Notes: generated from the letters alone by a model not told the origin. Shown: positions 27,064-35,036, counted from the stretch's first letter. The stretch: DNA of 52,232 nucleotides from Uliginosibacterium gangwonense DSM 18521 (GCF_000373965.1 NZ_KB892864.1:147938-200169); one strand, 5' to 3'. Numbers and translations are program-made.

Positions 27064-27094
27064 AAGGGCCGTTCTCGAACGGCCCTTGTTTTTT
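27064..27094 (+). terminator. Intrinsic terminator of the hydrolase gene
   Basis: AAGGGCCGTTC (27064-27074) pairs with GAACGGCCCTT (27077-27087) and is followed by a run of T (27089-27094). A classic Rho-independent terminator. Confidence 0.88.
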
Positions 27095-27116
27095 CTCGCT
27101 GCATGATCATTGCATC

Positions 27117-27144
27117 GCCAAAAAGGAGGAGGCTCCTTTTTGGC
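27117..27144 (-). terminator. Hairpin terminator of the class III aminotransferase gene
   Basis: GCCAAAAAGGAG (27117-27128), loop GAGG, CTCCTTTTTGGC (27133-27144) make a perfect 12-bp stem 10 bases beyond the stop of the minus-strand aminotransferase. The T-run is inside the stem, so efficiency is uncertain. Confidence 0.6.
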
Positions 27145-27153
27145 GCGAGTCAA

Positions 27154-28524
27154 TCAGGCACGCTTGGCAAGATTGAGCAACTGATCCAGCAGTTCGATCC
27201 CCAGATCGATTTCTTCAGTGCTGATGTGCAGCGAAGGCGCGAAGGTGATCACGTTCTTGTGATAACCGCCCACGTCCAGCACCAGGCCACACTTCTTGCC
27301 CTTGTGCTGCAAGCCACCAGCCAGACCGATGTCAACCATCTTGTCGAGCAGACGCTTGTTCGGCGTGAAGCCGTCGGCTTCACACAATTCAGCACGCAGT
27401 GCCAAACCCAGGCCATCCACATCACCGATTTCCGGGTGACGCTTCTGCAGATCCTTCAGGCCAGCCAGGAAGTGGGCGCCCTTGCCCATGACCATGGCTT
27501 CGTAATCTGTTTCGGCCAACATCTTCATCGTTTCCAGACCCACAGCCGTACCCAGCGGGTTGGAAGCGAAGGTGGAGTGCGTCGACCCGGGCGGGAAGAT
27601 GGTCGGGTTGATGAGTTCTTCACGCGCCCACAGACCAGCCAGCGGGTTCAGACCGTTGGTGAGTGCCTTGCCGAAGACCAGCACGTCAGGCTTGACGCCG
27701 AAGTGCTCAATCGACCACAGCTTGCCGGTACGGTAGAAACCCATCTGGATTTCATCGACCACCAACAGGATGTTGCGCTCATCGAGCACACGCTTGATGC
27801 CCTTGAAGAAGTTCGGGGGCGGGATCACGTAGCCACCGGTCCCTTGGATCGGCTCGACGTAGAAGGCGGCGTATTCGCTTTGGCCAACCTTCGGGTCCCA
27901 CACGCCGTTGTATTCGCTCTCGAACAGGCGTTCAAACTGGGCAACACATTGCTCGCCGTACTCTTCCTTGCTCATGCCCTTCGGGCCACGGAAGTGGTAA
28001 GGGAAGGGGATGAAGTAGGCGCGGTCACCAAAGTGGCCGTAGCGGCGACGGTAACGGTAGCTGGAAGTGATGGCAGACGCACCCAGGGTACGGCCATGGT
28101 AGCCGCCTTCGAAGGCGAACATCAGGCTCTTGCCTTGGGTGGCGTTACGCACCAGCTTCAGGGAGTCGTCAATCGACTGCGAACCGCCCACGTTGAAGTG
28201 AACGCGGCCAGCGTTGCCGAACTTCTTCTCCATATCTTGCGCGATGACTTTGGCAAGCTCAATCTTGGTCGGGTGCAGATACTGGCTGGCCACCTGCGGC
28301 AGCGTGTCAATCTGATGCTTGAGGACGTTGTTCAGGCGCGGGTTGGAGTAGCCGAAGTTGACGGCGGAATACCACATCTGCAAGTCGAGGTAAGGCGTGC
28401 CTTCCGCATCAAACAGATAGCTGCCTTCGCAACGATCAAAAATCTTGGGCGGATCAGCGTAATGCACCGTATCGCCAAAGGAACAATACTTGGCCTCATC
28501 CGCCAACAAATCAGAATCTCGCAT
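27154..28524 (-). CDS. Class III (aspartate-family) aminotransferase
   Basis: 456-residue PLP enzyme of the acetylornithine/4-aminobutyrate class. Visible features are FNVGGSQSIDDSLKLVRNAT (cofactor phosphate), EGGYHGRTLGASAI, VVDEIQMGFYRTGK with the ring-binding Asp, and LVFGKALTNGLNPLAG with the Schiff-base Lys. It transfers an amino group between an omega-amine or amino acid and a 2-oxo acid; the substrate is not clear. The gene overlaps the HAD phosphatase upstream by 14 bases, so both are made from one message. That pairing suggests a phosphorylated intermediate in the pathway. Confidence 0.88.
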   Translation of the reverse strand: MRDSDLLADEAKYCSFGDTVHYADPPKIFDRCEGSYLFDAEGTPYLDLQMWYSAVNFGYSNPRLNNVLKHQIDTLPQVASQYLHPTKIELAKVIAQDMEKKFGNAGRVHFNVGGSQSIDDSLKLVRNATQGKSLMFAFEGGYHGRTLGASAITSSYRYRRRYGHFGDRAYFIPFPYHFRGPKGMSKEEYGEQCVAQFERLFESEYNGVWDPKVGQSEYAAFYVEPIQGTGGYVIPPPNFFKGIKRVLDERNILLVVDEIQMGFYRTGKLWSIEHFGVKPDVLVFGKALTNGLNPLAGLWAREELINPTIFPPGSTHSTFASNPLGTAVGLETMKMLAETDYEAMVMGKGAHFLAGLKDLQKRHPEIGDVDGLGLALRAELCEADGFTPNKRLLDKMVDIGLAGGLQHKGKKCGLVLDVGGYHKNVITFAPSLHISTEEIDLGIELLDQLLNLAKRA

Positions 28525-29221
28525 CTACTCTTAACTCCAAGGATTGAGGAGCGACGTTCAGGTCGTCCGTTTCACCAGCCAGCGCTGGCAACAATTCGAT
28601 TGCTTCGGCAAAGCCAAGAATCGAGGTGTGGTGTATGGCATGTGTCCGGCAGTACTCATTGAGCCGGTACTTGGCAAACACGAAGTCTACACTGCCTGCA
28701 GCACAAAAATCAGAGGCGCCATCGCCAATCAGCAAAACACGCTGGGTCTTGCTTTGCTCGCGGCGGGCACAGGCACACTTGCAGGTGCCGCTGTCGACCT
28801 TGCAGGTCGTGTTGGCATGGGGGGATTCCAGCATCCAGCCACGCGAGCCACTGGGCATCAGCTTGTTGGCCAGCACGGGCACATCGGTAATGCCATGGCG
28901 GGCCATGATGCGGCGGATGGCATAGTCGAGCCCATCGCTGACGATGGCAAGTGGCCAACCGCGACGCTGCACTGCACGCAAAAACGCGGGGAAGGCGGGG
29001 TCGATACGAATCTCGTCAATGGCAGAGTCAAGCTCTGCCTTGCTCGCGTCCAGCATCCCGATTTGCGCCTGCATACACATGCGGGAGCTGATCTCACCAT
29101 CACGCCAGCGCTTTTCAAGCGCTTCCCAACCGGGCTTGCCGAAGCGCTCCAAGAGCACATCGGTTACATCATCGACGGAAATCGTACCGTCGAAATCACA
29201 CAAAATAGACCAGGTAGCCAA
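28511..29221 (-). CDS. MtnX-like HAD-IB phosphatase
   Basis: 236-residue phosphatase. Motif I CDFDGTIS gives nucleophile Asp9 and acid Asp11. Motif II is AIVSDG. Motif IV is GDGASD (Asp167, Asp171). A cysteine cluster (Cys140, 147, 149, 151; CKVDSGTCKCAC) sits between motifs and could bind zinc. The start is TTG at 29221: AAGGAGG lies 9 bases upstream and no ATG fits the N-terminus. The family includes the methionine-salvage MtnX and phosphoserine phosphatases. Here no other salvage gene is nearby, and the partner is a class III aminotransferase, so the substrate is unknown. Confidence 0.85.
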   Translation of the reverse strand: MATWSILCDFDGTISVDDVTDVLLERFGKPGWEALEKRWRDGEISSRMCMQAQIGMLDASKAELDSAIDEIRIDPAFPAFLRAVQRRGWPLAIVSDGLDYAIRRIMARHGITDVPVLANKLMPSGSRGWMLESPHANTTCKVDSGTCKCACARREQSKTQRVLLIGDGASDFCAAGSVDFVFAKYRLNEYCRTHAIHHTSILGFAEAIELLPALAGETDDLNVAPQSLELRVDARF

Positions 29222-29230
29222 TGTAAGGCT

Positions 29231-29237
29231 CCTCCTT
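29231..29237 (-). promoter_or_regulatory. Strong ribosome site deciding a TTG start
   Basis: AAGGAGG on the minus strand, 9 bases before TTG at 29221. It fixes the start of the HAD phosphatase at a TTG codon. Confidence 0.75.
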
Positions 29238-29594
29238 GTTACGTTTCGCCATGATTTTACGGAGACCTACCTGTCGCAATCCTGTCGGTCACAGAATCGT
29301 GAAGAGCCCAGACTCACATATTCAGCGGAATGGATAGGCAGAATGACAGATTCACCCTGCCCCGTTCTGGATCGTCGCCTCGGGCGACGGTGGCAAGATG
29401 CCATGACGTCATATTGACATCTTCAAACCGATTTGCCGATCCAGCGCAGACAAACGGTGCACAAACAATCCCACAAATCCCTTCCCGGCTTCAAAGAAAG
29501 GAGACAATATTCTATTCATCCCACCTCAACCAGGCCGGCATCGCAGAACGACATCATGCGGTGTTTCGTGGGCAAAACACCTAACAATGATTTG
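29238..29594. other. Gene-free region between the efflux and aminotransferase operons
   Basis: I see no convincing gene here. There is a 7-bp GC-rich hairpin, CGTCGCC (29373-29379) with GGCGACG (29383-29389), and another, GGTGTTT (29560-29566) with AAACACC (29575-29581). The efflux operon's own stop codon lies in a short inverted repeat, CAATGA (29585-29590) and TCATTG (29595-29600). The last two may help end the efflux transcript but lack a T-run. Confidence 0.5.
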
Positions 29595-30491
29595 TCATTG
29601 CTGCTTGCGAAAGCTCACCCTCACATTCTGCCCCACCCGCAAATCAGGTTGCTGCTCAAACTCCAGTACGCATTCAAGAACGCGCACATTGGTACGCACC
29701 TGGGATTCATCATCAAGCTGCGCGGCACGATAGACCTGCCCGATCTTCTTCAGCCGTGCTACAAGGGGTTTTGCATCAGGATGCGATTCGATCACGATAT
29801 CTGCCAGCATCCCTTCCTTGAGCCCGACCACGAAGCTTTCATTCACCTCGGCACGCACAACCAGTGCCCCATCCGGCAGATACGTGATAACGGGCTTACC
29901 CGCCCCAGCCCGGCTACCGGCCTGTGCATAAACCTTGAGTACACGCCCATCGGCAGGCGCCTTGATCACCAGCCGCTGAATCTGCCACTGCGCAATGGCT
30001 TGCCGTTTCTGCAGGATTTCCAGATTTGCACGAGTCATGGCCACCGCTGTCTCGGCCTGCTTCTGCTGGGCCAGGGCTTCGTCGACCTTCTGCATCTCGG
30101 TCGCGCCGAGATTGGCGGCTTCCTGCAAGCGCTTGGTCTGCTGGGTGAGCCTCGTCAGGCTTTCCTGCTGCCCCTTGAGTGCCACTTCGGTCTGCCCGAT
30201 CTCCGCCTGCAAGAGTGAAAGATCCAGCTCTGCGGCAGTAGCCTGCAAGCGCAACAGCTCCTGCCCCCGTTTGACGGAGGCGCCTTCCGTTACCGCAACG
30301 GCGTCAACCTCGCCTTCAACCGGCGCATAGATATCCAGAATTCCCTTCTGGGTATCGATCTTGCCACGCGCAATGGCCACCGCAGCTACAGGGGCAGCAG
30401 CCGCTTTGGGAGCAGGCACTTTCTCCGCTGAGCATCCCGCCAGCATTCCAACACAAACAAGCATGCCAATGACACGGACTTTGAAAGTCAT
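29595..30491 (-). CDS. HlyD/MacA-type membrane-fusion lipoprotein
   Basis: 298-residue periplasmic adaptor of a tripartite efflux pump. A lipoprotein signal ends in GMLAGC (Cys20). The lipoyl-like half-motifs IYAPVEGEVDAVAVTEGASV and IKAPADGRVLKVYAQAG flank a coiled coil of about 90 residues rich in Gln/Glu/Leu/Ala, and then a beta-barrel. It joins the inner-membrane permease and ATPase to the outer-membrane channel encoded upstream. ATG 30491 has AAGGGAAA before it; the frame starts 12 codons earlier inside the ATPase gene end, which I reject. It is the last gene of the operon. Confidence 0.9.
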   Translation of the reverse strand: MTFKVRVIGMLVCVGMLAGCSAEKVPAPKAAAAPVAAVAIARGKIDTQKGILDIYAPVEGEVDAVAVTEGASVKRGQELLRLQATAAELDLSLLQAEIGQTEVALKGQQESLTRLTQQTKRLQEAANLGATEMQKVDEALAQQKQAETAVAMTRANLEILQKRQAIAQWQIQRLVIKAPADGRVLKVYAQAGSRAGAGKPVITYLPDGALVVRAEVNESFVVGLKEGMLADIVIESHPDAKPLVARLKKIGQVYRAAQLDDESQVRTNVRVLECVLEFEQQPDLRVGQNVRVSFRKQQ

Positions 30492-30501
30492 GCTGTTTCC
30501 C

Positions 30502-31248
30502 TTATTTGACTGCATTCGATTCACCATGAGCGGATTTTTCAGGGCGCCACTCCCGGCCTATCAGCCCATCTTCCATTGCCAATACCCGATCCGCACTACC
30601 GATGAGGCGCGGATCATGACTTACACATAAAACAGTGGTCCCATGCTCCCGGGCTACCCGATGCAGAATATCCACAATATTGTGTCCATTCTCACCATCC
30701 AGTGCGCTGGTGGGCTCATCTGCAAACAGAAACTGGGGGCGCTTGGCCAATGCTCTGGCCATCGCCACGCGCTGCTTCTCCCCACCTGAAAGCTGGGCCG
30801 GGCGCGAAGCGACTCGATGCAGCATGTCCACTTCCTCAAGCGCCTGCATTGCGCGTTCGCGCGCCTGCTTATCGGACAAACCAAGATAGCCAAGCGGCAA
30901 TTGCACCTGTTCCAGCGCAGTCAAAGCACCAAACAGATTGAAGCCCTGAAAGATGAACCCGGTATGTTCAAGGCGGAAACGCTGCAGATCTTTCTGCCCC
31001 AGTGCTGTAATGTCCTGCCCCAGGATGAGTACCCTGCCGGCATCGGGTTTCTGCAAGGCGCTCAGCAGCGACAGGAGTGTGCTTTTCCCACAACCCGAAG
31101 GCCCGGAAATCAAGGTCAGCTCCCCCGCAGCGATCCCGATTGAGACGCCATCGAGCACCTTGATCGTAACCTCTCCGCTCATAAAGGACTTGCACAGCCC
31201 TTGTGCTTCGATGCTATGGCCCTGCCAGTTCTGTACTTGCTTGTTCAT
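30502..31248 (-). CDS. ABC transporter ATPase (MacB/LolD/DevA type)
   Basis: 248-residue nucleotide-binding subunit. Walker A is GPSGCGKST, the Q-loop is IFQGFNLF, the signature is LSGGEKQRVAMARAL, Walker B is FLFADEP followed by TSALD, and the H-loop is SHDPRL. It belongs to the lipoprotein/macrolide-export branch that works with FtsX-type permeases. The gap to the permease is 10 bases and to the adaptor gene 10 bases. It powers export rather than import, as inferred from the adaptor and outer-membrane partners. Confidence 0.94.
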   Translation of the reverse strand: MNKQVQNWQGHSIEAQGLCKSFMSGEVTIKVLDGVSIGIAAGELTLISGPSGCGKSTLLSLLSALQKPDAGRVLILGQDITALGQKDLQRFRLEHTGFIFQGFNLFGALTALEQVQLPLGYLGLSDKQARERAMQALEEVDMLHRVASRPAQLSGGEKQRVAMARALAKRPQFLFADEPTSALDGENGHNIVDILHRVAREHGTTVLCVSHDPRLIGSADRVLAMEDGLIGREWRPEKSAHGESNAVK

Positions 31249-31258
31249 CAGGCGGCCT

Positions 31259-32395
31259 TTATCTCAAGAGCATGGCCGGATCGGCACGCCACAAACCACG
31301 TGTAGCCACCAGCCCCGACACAAAAGCCAGGCCCATGACAAGCACGGCACAAGCAATGGCAACAACCGGATTCATGTCGGCTGGTACCCCCTGATGGCCT
31401 GCCAGCCACAGCAGCGCCGCACCGAACAAAGCGCTGATCACAAGCCCGATTGCCCCAACCCACAACGATTGCTCCACCAACACCCTGGCCAGTGAGGTGA
31501 AACTCACCCCCAGTGCGTTGAGCGTTGCGTACTCGCGCGCAGAAGCCACCACCAGCGCCAGCAAGGACTGACTGGTAATGACAGCGCCCACCACAAAAAC
31601 AATCACCGCCATGAACAGAACGGCCACCCCGGCCCCCGTATCGAATAACCAATAGCGCTGGGATCGGCTGGCAAATTCGTCGGCGGACCACACTTCAAAC
31701 GGCCCAAAGGCAGACTCCGGCTTGATCCGGACACGCACGCTTTCAATCTCTGCAGGATCGCGCAACTTCGCCACAAAGTAGGTTGCACTACCAGGGGAAG
31801 CGTTCGAGGTATCGAGCATGCGGGCGCTATCCAGCGAGGCCAGCACGTTAACACCGCCCAGGCCCCGCAAGCCATCCACCACACCAATCACATGCACCAG
31901 TCGGCCATTGATCCACGCCTCTCCGCCCACGCCAGCATTCAGTTGCTCAAGGTCGGCGCGATCAACAATCACCGCACCCGGCTCACGCAAGCGTAGGCGC
32001 AGATCATCCGGCAACACCTGCGAAAACATCATTGCCCCCGGCGAGGTGTTGATGCCGGAGACAAACACGGAGGCGGCCCCCTGCGTGTCATCCCGCCCAC
32101 GCCAATCCCCCTCCACCCAGACATAGGGTTCCACCGCAGCAATGCCTGGGTCCAAATGCAGGCGCATGGCAACATCCCCGCCAATGCTGCGGCCAAAGTT
32201 CACACTCTGGGTGCCAGGGTAGCCCACCCACACATCAGCGGAAGAACGGGTGACATACACGGCAGCGCTACCAAAAATCCCGAGTACCAGGGCGGCCTGG
32301 ACAAGAAGCAACAGCCCGGAGAACCCCACCGCCATGACCGCAGGCAGGAATTTACGCCATTCATGAATGAGGGATTGACGCGCCAGGGAAATCAC
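31259..32395 (-). CDS. ABC transporter permease (FtsX/MacB/DevC family)
   Basis: 378-residue permease with one helix near the N-terminus (VMAVGFSGLLLLVQAALVLGIFG), a large periplasmic domain of about 220 residues, and three C-terminal helices ending in PAMLLR. This is the DevC/MacB type-VII exporter topology. The start is GTG at 32395, whose GTGA overlaps the upstream channel gene's stop. Type VII systems take substrate from the periplasm and push it through the outer-membrane channel by mechanotransmission, so a peptide or lipid secreted to the periplasm is a possible cargo. Confidence 0.91.
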   Translation of the reverse strand: MISLARQSLIHEWRKFLPAVMAVGFSGLLLLVQAALVLGIFGSAAVYVTRSSADVWVGYPGTQSVNFGRSIGGDVAMRLHLDPGIAAVEPYVWVEGDWRGRDDTQGAASVFVSGINTSPGAMMFSQVLPDDLRLRLREPGAVIVDRADLEQLNAGVGGEAWINGRLVHVIGVVDGLRGLGGVNVLASLDSARMLDTSNASPGSATYFVAKLRDPAEIESVRVRIKPESAFGPFEVWSADEFASRSQRYWLFDTGAGVAVLFMAVIVFVVGAVITSQSLLALVVASAREYATLNALGVSFTSLARVLVEQSLWVGAIGLVISALFGAALLWLAGHQGVPADMNPVVAIACAVLVMGLAFVSGLVATRGLWRADPAMLLR

Positions 32396-33774
32396 GGTGC
32401 CTCCTTCGCTTCCGGCAAAGGTGCGCCGCCAATGGCTTTGTACAGCGTCACAATCGCCATCGCCTGTGCTGCGCGTGCATCGATAAGCGTGGCGTCTGCC
32501 TGTAGTTGCTCACGCTGGAACAAGGCCCGCTCATAGGGGCTGGAAACCCCCAGCTTGATCAGGGCGGCCTGCCGCTGGGCCTGATCTTTAAAAGCGCCGA
32601 CATCATCTTCCGCCTGATTCAACACGGTGCACTGGTAATTCAGGGTGGCAAGCGCCACCTCAGTCTGCCCCACCGTCTCCACCAGAGCCTGCCGATAAGC
32701 CAGCACGGAAGCCTGCAGGGCTTCGTTGGCCGCGTCTGAGCTGGCTTTGCGTCCGCCAAAATCAAAAACAGGAATGTCGATGGCCGGGCCAATCAGCGGG
32801 AAAAAATCGAAATGGCTTCTTTGCCGAGTCGACAAGTCATACGCCAGAAGGTAGGAAGTTCCCAATGCCACGTGGGGATACAGATGGGCGCGGGCAATAC
32901 CGGCCTCCCCCGCAGCCGCGTTGACATCCGCCTCGGCCCGCCAGATTTCTGGTCGGGTACGCAAAAGGTCGGCGGGCAACTGGGTCAGCTTGAAATCTGG
33001 GGCAAGGGGCTGGGACGCCGCCTGAAACCAGGCCGGATCAGGTTCAGTCTTGCCCAGCAGCACCGCAATGGCCTGGGCTGCACGCAGCTCTGCCAGTTTT
33101 TGCCCCGCCAGGGCCAGCTTGTTTTGCTGCTGGCGCTTGAGGACAGGCTCCTTGCCGATCCTGGCCATCAGGTGGGCGTCGATCCGGACCTCGGTCAGGT
33201 TCGCCAGTTCATCGTCCACTGCACTCAGGGTCGTGGTCGAAGCAATCTGCGCCTGTGCCGCCCGCAATTCAATATAGTTGCGCACGATCTCTGCAACCAC
33301 ATTCACGCGTGCGGCCTGGACATCGGCCAGGGCGCGTTGAATTTCCCCTTGCGAGCGGAGCTTGGCAGCATCCTTCATGCCAAACAGCCCCAGATCCCAC
33401 ACCGCATTCAGGGTCAGTTGAAAATAGGATTTCTCACCTGAAGGGTTGTCGACGCTATGCGCCCCTGCCATAACGTTCGGCAGATAGGCTACCCGGCTTT
33501 CGTGTGCCAGCAGCCGGGCCTGACGCAGACGGCTCTGTGCCTGTGCCAAGCCAAGGTTCTGATCCATGGCGGCGCGCACCAGATCATCAAGTACCGGATC
33601 ATTGAAAGACTTCCACCACCCCTGCAAATCAACGGGAGGGGGCACATCACCCACCTCCGCTGGCTGCTGTTGCCAACGTGCAGGCAGCTCCTGCGGCAAT
33701 GGCGGCGGCGAAACGTTCAAGCAGGCGCTCAAACTCAGGCAGGCAAGAAAAGCACCAAGGCTGCGTAGTTTCAT
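32392..33774 (-). CDS. TolC/NodT-family outer-membrane efflux lipoprotein
   Basis: 460-residue outer-membrane channel subunit. A lipoprotein signal ends in LSLSAC (Cys18). Two OEP repeats follow, with long Ala/Gln/Leu-rich helices (LAQAQSRLRQARLLA near residue 75, VALATLNYQCTVLNQAEDDV in the second half) and the NodT-type segment RTRPEIWRAEADVNAAAGE. It is the second cistron after the 40-residue frame at 33790-33912, and the first of the four transporter genes. The ribosome site is weak, so translation may be coupled to the small frame, which ends 15 bases upstream. Confidence 0.92.
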   Translation of the reverse strand: MKLRSLGAFLACLSLSACLNVSPPPLPQELPARWQQQPAEVGDVPPPVDLQGWWKSFNDPVLDDLVRAAMDQNLGLAQAQSRLRQARLLAHESRVAYLPNVMAGAHSVDNPSGEKSYFQLTLNAVWDLGLFGMKDAAKLRSQGEIQRALADVQAARVNVVAEIVRNYIELRAAQAQIASTTTLSAVDDELANLTEVRIDAHLMARIGKEPVLKRQQQNKLALAGQKLAELRAAQAIAVLLGKTEPDPAWFQAASQPLAPDFKLTQLPADLLRTRPEIWRAEADVNAAAGEAGIARAHLYPHVALGTSYLLAYDLSTRQRSHFDFFPLIGPAIDIPVFDFGGRKASSDAANEALQASVLAYRQALVETVGQTEVALATLNYQCTVLNQAEDDVGAFKDQAQRQAALIKLGVSSPYERALFQREQLQADATLIDARAAQAMAIVTLYKAIGGAPLPEAKEAP

Positions 33775-33789
33775 AAGGGACAGTTCGCC

Positions 33790-33912
33790 TTAGCGACGTT
33801 CAAGCACAGTGTTGCCCCCGCCAGAAACAACCCCTGGCCGGGATTCCCAAGCCGCACCTCTGCCCTGGTGAGCCTGTGCTCGCACATGGTCAATGCGAAT
33901 CAATATCTTCAT
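33790..33912 (-). CDS. 40-residue peptide heading the efflux operon
   Basis: I translated this short frame by hand. It encodes 40 residues starting MKILIRIDHVRAQAHQ, with AAWESRPGVVS in the middle and GGGNTVLERR at the end. AAAGGAG lies 12 bases before the ATG, a perfect -10 TATAAT is 55 bases upstream, and the stop is 15 bases before the outer-membrane channel gene. The position as first cistron of an exporter operon suggests a secreted or modified peptide (for example a RiPP or bacteriocin-like precursor, with a glycine stretch before the last seven residues) or a translational leader. I do not recognise a family. No peptidase C39 or radical-SAM gene is in the window. Confidence 0.5.
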   Translation of the reverse strand: MKILIRIDHVRAQAHQGRGAAWESRPGVVSGGGNTVLERR

Positions 33913-33966
33913 GTCCCGGGGCAGCTCCTTTGTGCCGTTTCGTATGCTGAAAAATACTAACTAACC

Positions 33967-33972
33967 ATTATA
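33967..33972 (-). promoter_or_regulatory. Perfect -10 element of the efflux operon
   Basis: TATAAT on the minus strand at 33972-33967, about 55 bases before the small peptide gene. No good -35 lies 16-18 bases upstream, so the promoter may need an activator. Confidence 0.5.
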
Positions 33973-34052
33973 CCGGGCAAAGGCTCTGCCGACCTTGTTG
34001 TTCCGTTAACCTAAAAAAACAAAAACCTACATTGCCCCTTCCGGCAGATACA

Positions 34053-34081
34053 AAAACACCGCCCAACAGGAGCGGTGTTTT
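34053..34081 (-). terminator. Intrinsic terminator of the Hsp20 pair
   Basis: AAAACACCGC (34053-34062) pairs with GCGGTGTTTT (34072-34081), with flanking A and T runs. It lies 26 bases after the stop of the second Hsp20 gene. Confidence 0.78.
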
Positions 34082-34106
34082 CGAAGGAGGAGCCGGTTGG
34101 CACTTT

Positions 34107-34487
34107 TTACTGCACCCGTACCTCGATCTTGCGGGGCCGAGCCCTCTCCGCCTTGGGTATCCGCAGGGTCAGCACGCCATTTTTCAACTCAGCAGCAATC
34201 CTGTCGCCATCCACACCAGGGCCGAGCGTGAAGGCACGGTAATAACGCGGCACCACCACTTCAACATGGCCGGGCTGCAATTCGGGCACCACAGGCAAGC
34301 TCAACTCCCCTTCGATGATGAGTGTGTCGGCCTCAACCCGGACGCTCAGCTTTTCACGCGGCACCCCGGGCATATCGGCAAACAAGGTGATGCCATCCGC
34401 ATCTTCCACAACATCAACAGGCGGCTGCATATTGTGCTCATCCAGGCTTGAAGGCTTGGGGCTACGTGTTTCTTGAGTCGTATTCAT
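34107..34487 (-). CDS. Small heat-shock protein Hsp20 (second gene)
   Basis: 126-residue alpha-crystallin-domain chaperone. The domain runs from about residue 25 (PPVDVVEDADGITLFADMPG) to the conserved ELKNGVLTLRIPKA, then a short tail RPRKIEVRVQ. Such proteins hold unfolding proteins for refolding by DnaK. ATG 34487 follows AGGAGAGAG. Only 18 bases separate it from the upstream Hsp20 gene, and a terminator follows, so the pair is one operon under the sigma-32-like promoter. Confidence 0.93.
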   Translation of the reverse strand: MNTTQETRSPKPSSLDEHNMQPPVDVVEDADGITLFADMPGVPREKLSVRVEADTLIIEGELSLPVVPELQPGHVEVVVPRYYRAFTLGPGVDGDRIAAELKNGVLTLRIPKAERARPRKIEVRVQ

Positions 34488-34505
34488 GGTCTCTCTCCTG
34501 CGCAT

Positions 34506-34943
34506 TTATTGAATGGCGACCTGGCGACGCTTGGTCACCTCACGGCGCTTGACGCTGATATGCAACACCCCGTCGACATAACGGGCCGCGACCTGCTCGA
34601 CATCAGCGCCTTCTGGCAGGTTGACGCTGCGATGAAAAGCCCCGGCAAAGCGTTCGTTGATATGCACGGTATTTTTTGCGTCATCCTGCGGCAATTCGCT
34701 CTTGCGCACGCCTGCAATCTTGAGCACACCACGTTCGATACTCACGTCAATGCTCGCTGGATCAAGCCCGGGGGCAAAAGCATATATCTCGATAGCATTA
34801 GGCGAACTGCCCACGTTCAAGGCAGGAAAACCACTCCGCCCCGAGCCACGAATACTCCCTGCGGCCCCACCAAAGCGTGGTAGTTCGCGTTGCAGCCGGT
34901 CAAGCTCGGCGAGCCAGTCGCTGGGAAACAAGGTTCTGAACAT
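34506..34943 (-). CDS. Small heat-shock protein Hsp20 (first gene)
   Basis: 145-residue alpha-crystallin-family chaperone. A variable N-terminus, MFRTLFPSDWLAELDRLQRE, precedes the crystallin domain (YAFAPGLDPASIDVSIERGVLKIAG to YVDGVLHISVKRRE). It differs clearly from the adjacent Hsp20, so the two are likely a hetero-oligomer-forming pair like IbpA/IbpB rather than a recent duplication. ATG 34943 has AAAGGAGC 8 bases upstream; an earlier in-frame start is rejected because it lies before that site. Confidence 0.93.
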   Translation of the reverse strand: MFRTLFPSDWLAELDRLQRELPRFGGAAGSIRGSGRSGFPALNVGSSPNAIEIYAFAPGLDPASIDVSIERGVLKIAGVRKSELPQDDAKNTVHINERFAGAFHRSVNLPEGADVEQVAARYVDGVLHISVKRREVTKRRQVAIQ

Positions 34944-35007
34944 GCAGTGCTCCTTTCGAGGGAAAATCCGCCTCGGCAATAGTGTTGGGCGGGTCTCATG
35001 TCTTCGC

Positions 35008-35036
35008 AGATAAGGACGGCAACAGGACTTTTCAAG
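35008..35036 (-). promoter_or_regulatory. Sigma-32 (heat-shock) promoter of the Hsp20 operon
   Basis: On the minus strand CTTGAAA (35036-35030), 14 bases, then CCTTATCT (35015-35008). The -35 matches the RpoH consensus exactly, and the -10 matches CCCCATNT at the CC, AT and final T. It lies about 65 bases before the first Hsp20 start. The rest of 35037-35297 holds nothing else I can support except a 6-bp hairpin (35268-35283) before the next gene. Confidence 0.75.

Noticed and set aside
27103-28662. A 519-codon open frame on the plus strand
   Set aside because: Antisense to the class III aminotransferase, which has all PLP motifs, and runs through its terminator.
29373-29389. GC-rich 7-bp hairpin as a terminator or small RNA
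   Set aside because: No T-run, no promoter and no neighbouring gene end; too short to support.
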